The position numbers and the translations under genes were made by a program. The notes beneath the pieces are model-generated. The model worked only from the letters and a program-made list of their open reading frames with translations, had not been told where the DNA came from and did no database searches. Source: Peptoclostridium sp965368085 (GTDB taxonomy: Bacteria; Bacillota; Clostridia; Peptostreptococcales; Peptostreptococcaceae). Taken from it: DNA of 64,000 nucleotides. The stretch covers positions 9,918 to 73,917 of the forward strand of contig CBDULP010000012.1 of NCBI GenBank assembly GCA_965368085.1, given 5' to 3'. Positions 58,304-64,000 of the stretch are shown here, in pieces. Within the stretch, counting starts at the first letter, position 1. The number at the start of each line of letters is the position of its first letter.

Positions 58304-60097
58304 ATGAGCATGAAGAGAAAAATACTGGTTTGCGGTGGAACAGGATGTATATCTTCAGACAGCGAAAAGATAATAAAAAATCTTGAAATACTCCTTAAAC
58401 ACCACGGACAGGACGAAAAGGTAAAGGTTGTAAAAACCGGATGTTTTGGATTTTGCGGTCAGGGGCCGATTGTAAAGATAGAGCCGGACAATGTATTTTA
58501 TGTAAAGGTAAGCCCGAAGGATGCGAAGGACATAGTAGAGCAGCACATAATTAAAAACGAGCAGGTCGACAGGATACTTTATGAGGATCCAAAGACTGGA
58601 GAAAAGATACACGAACACAAGGACATGGCATTTTATGAAAAACAGCACCGTATAGCCCTTAGAAACTGCGGGGAGATAGATCCTGAAGACATAAGCGACT
58701 ATCTTGCAAACAAGGGATATGAGGCGCTTAAAAAGGCGCTAAAGGAACTGTCAAGAGACGAGGTCATAGACATTGTCAAAAAGAGCGGCCTCAGGGGACG
58801 CGGAGGAGGAGGTTTTCCTACGGGCCTTAAATGGGAAATCACCAAAAATTCAAGGGACGGCGAGCAAAAATATGTAATATGCAATGCCGATGAGGGTGAC
58901 CCTGGGGCATTCATGGACAGGTCCATACTTGAAGGGGATGCGCACAGTGTAATAGAGGCAATGGCAATAGGCGGATATGCAATGGGAGCCCAAAACGGAG
59001 TCGTATATATAAGGGCCGAATACCCCCTTGCGATAAACAGGCTTAAAATAGCACTCAATCAGGCAAGGGAAAAGGGATTTTTGGGAGAAGACATATTCGG
59101 AAGCGGGTTCAATTTTGACATAGAGATAAGATACGGTGCAGGGGCTTTTGTATGCGGCGAGGAGACTGCGCTCATTCATTCTGTTGAGGGGAACCGCGGA
59201 GAGCCTACTGTAAAGCCGCCCTATCCTTCTGAACAGGGCCTTAACGGGCAACCAACGTGTGTAAACAATGTTGAAACATTAGCAAATATAGTGCCTATAA
59301 TACTCAACGGTCCGGAGTGGTTTGCTTCAATAGGAACTGAAAAGAGCAAGGGAACCAAGGTTTTTGCACTTGCGGGAAAGATAAACAACATAGGGCTTGT
59401 AGAGGTTCCCATGGGAACAACGCTAAGGGAGATAGTCGACGAGATAGGCGGAGGCATAAAGGACGGGCACAAGTTCAAGGCCGTTCAAACGGGCGGTCCT
59501 TCAGGCGGGGTCATAACAGAAGCGGATCTTGATACTCCCATAGACTATGAAAGTCTAAAGGAAATAGGGTCAATGATGGGGTCGGGCGGAATGATAGTAA
59601 TGGACGAAAATGACTGCATGGTCAATATCGCCAAATTCTACCTTGACTTCACTCAGGACGAATCGTGTGGAAAATGTACTCCTTGCAGAGTTGGAACGAA
59701 GAGGATGTATGAGATACTCGACAGGATAACAAAGGGGAAAGGGGTTTTGGAAGACTTAGACAATCTTGTGCAAATCAGCAGTATGATAAAGGATTCCGCC
59801 CTTTGTGGACTTGGGCAGACTGCTCCAAACCCGGTACTTTCGACTTTGAAATACTTCAGGGAAGAATATGAGGACCATATAAACAAGAAGTACTGCAAGA
59901 CAGGAAAATGCAAGAAACTTGTGAAGTACTCAATAGATCCTGAAAAATGCGTGGGATGCACTGCATGTGCCAGGGTATGTCCAGTGGAGTGTATAGAAGG
60001 CTCGCCTAAGAAGGTCCACGTAATAGACCAGGAAAAGTGCATCAAATGCGGGGCCTGCTATGACGCATGCAAGTTTGATGCGGTTATAAAACCATAG
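58304..60097 (+). CDS. hydB: NuoF-like NADH-binding subunit of the hydrogenase
   Basis: 597 aa. An N-terminal thioredoxin-like 2Fe-2S domain (CGGTGC and CFGFCGQGP) is followed by the NADH/FMN core with GLRGRGGGGFPTGLKW, GDPGAFMDRS and the 4Fe-4S motif SCGKCTPCRVGT, and a C-terminal ferredoxin domain with two 4Fe-4S clusters (CVGCTACARVCP and CIKCGACYDACK). This architecture is that of HydB/HndC in electron-bifurcating hydrogenases. ATG 58304 follows GGGAGGGG. Confidence 0.95.
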   Translation: MSMKRKILVCGGTGCISSDSEKIIKNLEILLKHHGQDEKVKVVKTGCFGFCGQGPIVKIEPDNVFYVKVSPKDAKDIVEQHIIKNEQVDRILYEDPKTGEKIHEHKDMAFYEKQHRIALRNCGEIDPEDISDYLANKGYEALKKALKELSRDEVIDIVKKSGLRGRGGGGFPTGLKWEITKNSRDGEQKYVICNADEGDPGAFMDRSILEGDAHSVIEAMAIGGYAMGAQNGVVYIRAEYPLAINRLKIALNQAREKGFLGEDIFGSGFNFDIEIRYGAGAFVCGEETALIHSVEGNRGEPTVKPPYPSEQGLNGQPTCVNNVETLANIVPIILNGPEWFASIGTEKSKGTKVFALAGKINNIGLVEVPMGTTLREIVDEIGGGIKDGHKFKAVQTGGPSGGVITEADLDTPIDYESLKEIGSMMGSGGMIVMDENDCMVNIAKFYLDFTQDESCGKCTPCRVGTKRMYEILDRITKGKGVLEDLDNLVQISSMIKDSALCGLGQTAPNPVLSTLKYFREEYEDHINKKYCKTGKCKKLVKYSIDPEKCVGCTACARVCPVECIEGSPKKVHVIDQEKCIKCGACYDACKFDAVIKP

Positions 60098-60108
60098 GGA
60101 GGGATTGT

Positions 60109-61857
60109 ATGTCAGCAGAAAAGGTTAATTTGACTATAAATGGGCAAAATGTGACTGTGGACGAGGGGACAACCATACTTGATGCGGCAAAAGAAGTCAA
60201 TGTCCACATACCGACTCTTTGCTACATGGATTTGGGAGAGCTCAAATTCATAAACAGATCGGCTTCATGCCGTGTGTGCATGGTTGAGGTTGAGGGAAGG
60301 CCCAATCTTGTACCTTCATGTTCTGCAAAGGTATCGGAAGGCATGGTCGTGAGAACGGATACCACAAGGGCCATAAGGGCTAGAAGAATGGCTGTGGAAC
60401 TTCTTCTTTCAAACCACCCGAATGAATGTTTCACATGTCCAAAGAACATGGAGTGCGACCTTCAGTCTCTTGCCCACGAGCTAGGTGTCAGGGAGATAAA
60501 ATGGGAAGGCGTGAAGATGAACTATGAAAAGGATGTGTCCTCAGACGCCATAGTTAAAGATCCTAACAAGTGCATAATGTGCAGAAGATGCGAAACAATG
60601 TGCAATGAAATTCAAACCTGCGGAATACTTTCGGGGATAAGCAGGGGATTTGATTCATTTGTAGGCCCGGCGTTCAACATACCAATGGTTGAATCGTCAT
60701 GCACATACTGCGGACAGTGCGTTGCAGTATGCCCTACCGCGTCGCTTACAGAGGTCAACAATACTGACAAGGTATGGGATGCGCTACACAATCCTAAAAA
60801 GCATGTCATAGTGCAGGTTGCCCCTGCAATACGTGTTGCAATAGGTGAAATGTTTGGAATGGATCCGGGAAGCATAGTTACTGGAAAGCTTGCGGCCGCC
60901 CTTAGGAGGATGGGATTTGACGCTGTTTATGATACGGATTTTGCTGCAGACCTTACCATAATGGAGGAGGCATCAGAGCTTGTACACAGGATAAAGCACG
61001 GTGGAGTTCTCCCTATGCTCACAAGCTGCTGTCCTGCATGGGTTCAATTCATAGAGCACCAGTTCCCAGACATGCTTGACATTCCTTCTTCCTGCAAATC
61101 TCCTCACATAATGTTTGGAGCCATAGCAAAGACATATTATGCGCAAAAGCACGGATTGGATCCGAAAGACATAGCGGTCGTTTCTGTAATGCCTTGCATA
61201 GCGAAAAAGGCCGAGGCTAGAAGACCTGAACTTTCAGAAGGCGAACATGCAGATGTGGACATAGTTGTGACCACCCGGGAGATATCCGCAATGATGAAAG
61301 AGGCTGGAATAGATTTCCCTAGCCTTGAGGATGAGGATTTTGACAAGATGATGGGAGAGAGTACCGGGGCATCTGTAATATTCGGCACAACAGGTGGAGT
61401 TATAGAGGCGGCTGTCAGGACAGCGTATGAGTGGCTTACAGGAGATGAACTAAAGGACGTGGAGTTTACCCAGCTGAGAGGCATGGAGGGAATACGTGAA
61501 GGAACAGTCAAAATAGGTGACATGGATGTCAAAATAGGAATAGCGCATGGACTTGGAAATGCAAGAAAGCTTCTTGAATGCATAAGGTCAGGAAATTGCA
61601 GCTTCCATGCAATAGAGATAATGGCATGTCCTGGAGGATGCATAGGCGGAGGTGGACAGCCTTACCACCACGGGCATATGGAGATAATAAAACAGCGCCA
61701 GGAAGCCATATACTCGGAGGACAGAAACAAGGAAAAGAGAAAGTCACATGAAAATGAGGAGATACTGAAGCTGTATGAGGAATTCCTCGGTAAGCCTTAC
61801 GGCAAAAAGGCGCATGAGCTTTTGCACACCACGTATTCGAGAAAAGACAGGATATAA
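60109..61857 (+). CDS. hydA: [FeFe] hydrogenase catalytic subunit
   Basis: 582 aa. N-terminal 2Fe-2S domain (about residues 1-80), His-ligated cluster (HPNECFTCPKNMEC), two 4Fe-4S clusters (CIMCRRCETMC and CTYCGQCVAVCP), then the H-cluster domain with TSCCPAW (305-311), MPCIAKK (361-367) and MACPGGCIGGGGQP (505-518). The C-terminal small-subunit domain is present. With HydB and HydC this matches group A3 trimeric, presumably ferredoxin/NADH-bifurcating hydrogenases. It would dispose of reductant from amino acid oxidation as H2. Maturases are not in the window. Confidence 0.96.
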   Translation: MSAEKVNLTINGQNVTVDEGTTILDAAKEVNVHIPTLCYMDLGELKFINRSASCRVCMVEVEGRPNLVPSCSAKVSEGMVVRTDTTRAIRARRMAVELLLSNHPNECFTCPKNMECDLQSLAHELGVREIKWEGVKMNYEKDVSSDAIVKDPNKCIMCRRCETMCNEIQTCGILSGISRGFDSFVGPAFNIPMVESSCTYCGQCVAVCPTASLTEVNNTDKVWDALHNPKKHVIVQVAPAIRVAIGEMFGMDPGSIVTGKLAAALRRMGFDAVYDTDFAADLTIMEEASELVHRIKHGGVLPMLTSCCPAWVQFIEHQFPDMLDIPSSCKSPHIMFGAIAKTYYAQKHGLDPKDIAVVSVMPCIAKKAEARRPELSEGEHADVDIVVTTREISAMMKEAGIDFPSLEDEDFDKMMGESTGASVIFGTTGGVIEAAVRTAYEWLTGDELKDVEFTQLRGMEGIREGTVKIGDMDVKIGIAHGLGNARKLLECIRSGNCSFHAIEIMACPGGCIGGGGQPYHHGHMEIIKQRQEAIYSEDRNKEKRKSHENEEILKLYEEFLGKPYGKKAHELLHTTYSRKDRI

Positions 61858-61915
61858 AAAACATATAAAGGATTTGCGTGCAATTTGCAGCGAAGTCTTT
61901 GCATGTACACTATAT

Positions 61916-61943
61916 AAAACGCCTCCCGGATGGGAGGCGTTTT
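61916..61943. terminator. Terminator of the hyd operon
   Basis: AAAACGCCTCCC pairs with GGGAGGCGTTTT, loop GGAT. Confidence 0.93.
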
Positions 61944-62034
61944 GGGTTTCAAAGCGCAAGACTTTCGCATTTTTATTTCGCTGAAAGCCTTTTATTGTCA
62001 AGTTGATTTTATTTATTAAAAAGGCAGAGAATTG

Positions 62035-62733
62035 CTAAATGAAATTGACCAGTTTTAGAACAATTGGGACCAAAAGCACAGTGAACACTCCTGCCAGACC
62101 TATTGAAAGCCCGCTCATAGCACCTTCGACTTCTCCAATTTCCATTGCCTTTGTGGTTCCAAGGGCATGTGATGAGGTTCCGATTGAAACTCCTATGGCA
62201 ACCTTGTCATTTATTCCAAACAGCCTGCACACAAGTGGAGCAATGGCATATCCCATGTTGCCCACAAGTATGATTGTGACCACAGTAAGCGCAGGAATTC
62301 CGCCTATCTGCTTTGACAGCTCTATGCCTATGGGAGTTGTTATGGCCTTGGGGACTATTGAAAGCCCTATTATGGATTCGAGGCCCATAATGTTTGAAAG
62401 AACTGCAACGCTTATTATGGATGTCACGCAGCCAACAGTCACGCCGCTTATTATGGCCACTGAATTCGCCTTTAAAAGGTGAAGTTGTTTGTACAGCGGA
62501 ACCGCAAGAACTATTGTAGCAGGGCCCAGTAGAAATGATATGAAGTTTGCGCCATTGTTGTATTCTTCTATGCTTATGTCAAACTTTAAAAGAAATAGTA
62601 TTATAATTGAGGTTGACACTATTATGGGATTGAAAATAGGAAGCTTGGCTTTTTTATGCACAAAACACCCTATTTCAAAAGCCAAAAGCGAAAGGGCTAT
62701 TCCAAAAAGTGGCGTGCCTATTATGCTATCCAT
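62035..62733 (-). CDS. lrgB: LrgB-family membrane protein
   Basis: 232 aa, about seven to eight helices. SVVPKAITTPIG-like sequence (here LSIVPKAITTPIGIELS) and GTSSHALGTTKAMEIGE are the LrgB/CidB signatures. AAAGGAGG precedes the ATG. It overlaps lrgA by 13 bases. By family knowledge LrgAB acts in murein hydrolase control and in pyruvate/glycolate-type transport. Confidence 0.92.
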   Translation of the reverse strand: MDSIIGTPLFGIALSLLAFEIGCFVHKKAKLPIFNPIIVSTSIIILFLLKFDISIEEYNNGANFISFLLGPATIVLAVPLYKQLHLLKANSVAIISGVTVGCVTSIISVAVLSNIMGLESIIGLSIVPKAITTPIGIELSKQIGGIPALTVVTIILVGNMGYAIAPLVCRLFGINDKVAIGVSIGTSSHALGTTKAMEIGEVEGAMSGLSIGLAGVFTVLLVPIVLKLVNFI

Positions 62734-63080
62734 TTTTTTATCCTCCTTTGGACTGTCTGTATTGTAATTCCTGTGGATACTATTACAAATATCGTAGATA
62801 TTAGAGATATTATGACTATTTTAACCCAGCTTTCCCTTAAAACAGAAAGGCACGATATAAGCCCTGCGCCTGCCGGTATGAAGAAAAAAGCCAGATGTGA
62901 AAGTAAAAAGTTTGAGACTTCTTCTATTGCGTCAAGTTTTACCCATCTAAGGCAAAGCGCAGCAAAAAGGAGAATCATTCCTATCACATTCCCGGGAATT
63001 GGGATACCAGAGAAATTCCTTATGATTTCACCCATAAGCCAAAAAGATACTATTATTGCAGACTGTCTTAAAAGTTTCAA
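62721..63080 (-). CDS. lrgA: LrgA/CidA-family holin-like protein
   Basis: 119 aa, four helices. IPIPGNVIGMILLFAAL and FFFIPAGAGLI are conserved in LrgA/CidA. The start is TTG at 63080 after AGGTGATC. It is the first gene of the lrgAB pair. The role is holin-like or as a partner of LrgB in transport; no LytSR regulator is adjacent. Confidence 0.9.
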   Translation of the reverse strand: MKLLRQSAIIVSFWLMGEIIRNFSGIPIPGNVIGMILLFAALCLRWVKLDAIEEVSNFLLSHLAFFFIPAGAGLISCLSVLRESWVKIVIISLISTIFVIVSTGITIQTVQRRIKKWIA

Positions 63081-63277
63081 AAGATCACCTTCTATTCGTT
63101 TATATAGCAGTTGGAATGCAATGTGAAAATTCCCATGGCATTACCTATGCTGAAAATCTGTACAGTATTCTATTATACTCTTCGCATATGAAAATTCAAT
63201 AAAAATGATAAAAACAACGCGAAAAGTATATACGCAGGATTAATGGGTAAAATAAGAGTAAGGAATGGAGGTGGCAT

Positions 63278-63985
63278 ATGGGTATTAGCATATGGACTTT
63301 GGCTGTAACTCCAGGAATAATACTTGCAGTTATAATATATCTTGTTGACCGCTATGACAGAGAGCCTTTGCCTTTGCTTTTTAAGATATTCATGCTGGGT
63401 GCGTTTTCGGTTTTCCCGGTAATAATAGTGGAGAATATACTTCTAAGCCTGAATGTCTTTTCGGGGGCGCTTTCCGGGCTTTACGTATCGTTTATAGTTG
63501 CCGGGTTTACAGAGGAATATTTTAAAAGGCTTGTGGTCTTAAAATGGGCTTTTAATGATACACACTTCAATGAAAAGCTTGACGGGATAGTATTTTCCGT
63601 TTTTTCGGCACTTGGATTTGCAACAATAGAAAACATAAGTTATGTGGTTTTCAGATATTCAAATGTATATGTAGGTTTTTTAAGAGGGATTCTTTCTGTT
63701 CCGGCACATATGCTGTTTGCGATAACAATGGGGTATTATCTTTCTCTTGTGAAATACTGCAAAAACTGCGGATACGAGGATAAGCAGAACTACTTGAAAA
63801 AATCACTGTATGTTCCAATGATACTTCATGGAACTTTCAATTTCATATTAATGTTGGGATTTGAAAGGTATCTTATGTTGTTTCTTGTGTATGTAGGATA
63901 TCTTTGGACTGTAAATATAAAAAGGCTCAAAGAGTACGCCAGAGAATCGAGGGTACAGCACAGGGAAGATGGAGATGAATATTGA
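63278..63985 (+). CDS. prsW: PrsW-family intramembrane protease-like protein
   Basis: 235 aa with about seven membrane helices. The family's catalytic motifs are visible: EEYFKR (Glu-Glu pair), the ATIENI Glu, PAHMLFAI and ILHGTFNF His residues. PrsW in Bacillus cleaves the anti-sigma factor RsiW. Here the ECF anti-sigma factor at 45284 would be a possible but distant target (inference). AATGGAGGTGGC precedes the ATG. The gene is complete; only 15 bases remain to the window end. Confidence 0.85.
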   Translation: MGISIWTLAVTPGIILAVIIYLVDRYDREPLPLLFKIFMLGAFSVFPVIIVENILLSLNVFSGALSGLYVSFIVAGFTEEYFKRLVVLKWAFNDTHFNEKLDGIVFSVFSALGFATIENISYVVFRYSNVYVGFLRGILSVPAHMLFAITMGYYLSLVKYCKNCGYEDKQNYLKKSLYVPMILHGTFNFILMLGFERYLMLFLVYVGYLWTVNIKRLKEYARESRVQHREDGDEY

Positions 63986-64000
63986 TTGAAATAAAAAATA

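Noticed and set aside
1..64000. CRISPR arrays, tRNA/rRNA genes, complete insertion sequences, prophage
   Set aside because: No regularly spaced repeats, no tRNA cloverleaf ending in CCA or rRNA blocks, and no transposase or integrase genes were seen when reading through the window.

Overview
The window looks like the chromosome of a low-GC Gram-positive anaerobe (Clostridia). AGGAGG-type ribosome binding sites are everywhere, TTG and GTG starts are common, and AGA, ATA and CTT codons dominate. The gene set is that of an amino-acid fermenter: a glycine cleavage/C1-folate unit, D-serine dehydratase, hydroxypyruvate/glyoxylate reductase, glycerate kinase, and an NADH-linked [FeFe] hydrogenase of the bifurcating type. 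An apparent selenoprotein next to the C1 genes points towards a Peptoclostridium/Acetoanaerobium-like Peptostreptococcaceae. That taxonomic guess is inference; no rRNA or phylogenetic marker was available to test it.

Layout. 1-1 kb: a secreted SH3-NlpC/P60 peptidase. 1.3-9.4 kb: a promoter, a single-aptamer glycine riboswitch and its hairpin, then gcvT-gcvH-gcvPA-gcvPB, folD, fhs and a 101-codon gene interrupted by one in-frame TGA (CATU motif), read here as a new selenoprotein. 9.4-13.3 kb: folT, a nucleotidyltransferase and folE-folP-folB-folK, which supply the tetrahydrofolate used by the C1 unit. 13.4-26.5 kb: two convincing sigma-54 promoters flank a sigma-54 activator. One drives a ureohydrolase (agmatinase family) followed by a frameshifted YjiH-type transporter. 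The other drives an 11-ORF Mrp/Mbh-type cation antiporter operon with a split mrpE and three large antiporter subunits but no hydrogenase subunits.

26.6-31.4 kb: an Fe3+/phosphonate/polyamine-type ABC importer operon ending in a PP2C-like phosphatase gene. 31.5-36.4 kb: a CitA/DcuS-type two-component system, malic enzyme and a 2-hydroxycarboxylate symporter, i.e. malate or citrate use. 37-41.7 kb: an Hpt-like protein lacking its histidine, a FetAB-type metal exporter, and a XRE-cupin regulator divergent from dsdA. 42-46.5 kb: secreted or envelope proteins plus an ECF sigma/anti-sigma pair. 46.6-51.4 kb: 2-hydroxyacid dehydrogenase, glycerate kinase, pterin carbinolamine dehydratase, an M15 peptidase and mnmA. 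51.6-57.6 kb: a lipoprotein with two DUF3298-like halves, a CaCA exchanger, a DUF1836 protein, a CpaF-like protein with a destroyed P-loop, and a radical SAM protein. 57.7-61.9 kb: hydC-hydB-hydA. 62-64 kb: lrgAB and a PrsW-like protease.

How it fits together (inference). Serine and glycine carbon enters through dsdA, hydroxypyruvate/glycerate enzymes and the glycine cleavage system. Methylene-THF is oxidised by FolD and Fhs to formate plus ATP, the fol genes keep THF supplied, and excess reductant leaves as H2 through HydABC. The Mrp-like complex and the malate symporter tie this to cation gradients. Strong intrinsic terminators separate most units, and several small genes (42-57 codons) carry good ribosome binding sites.
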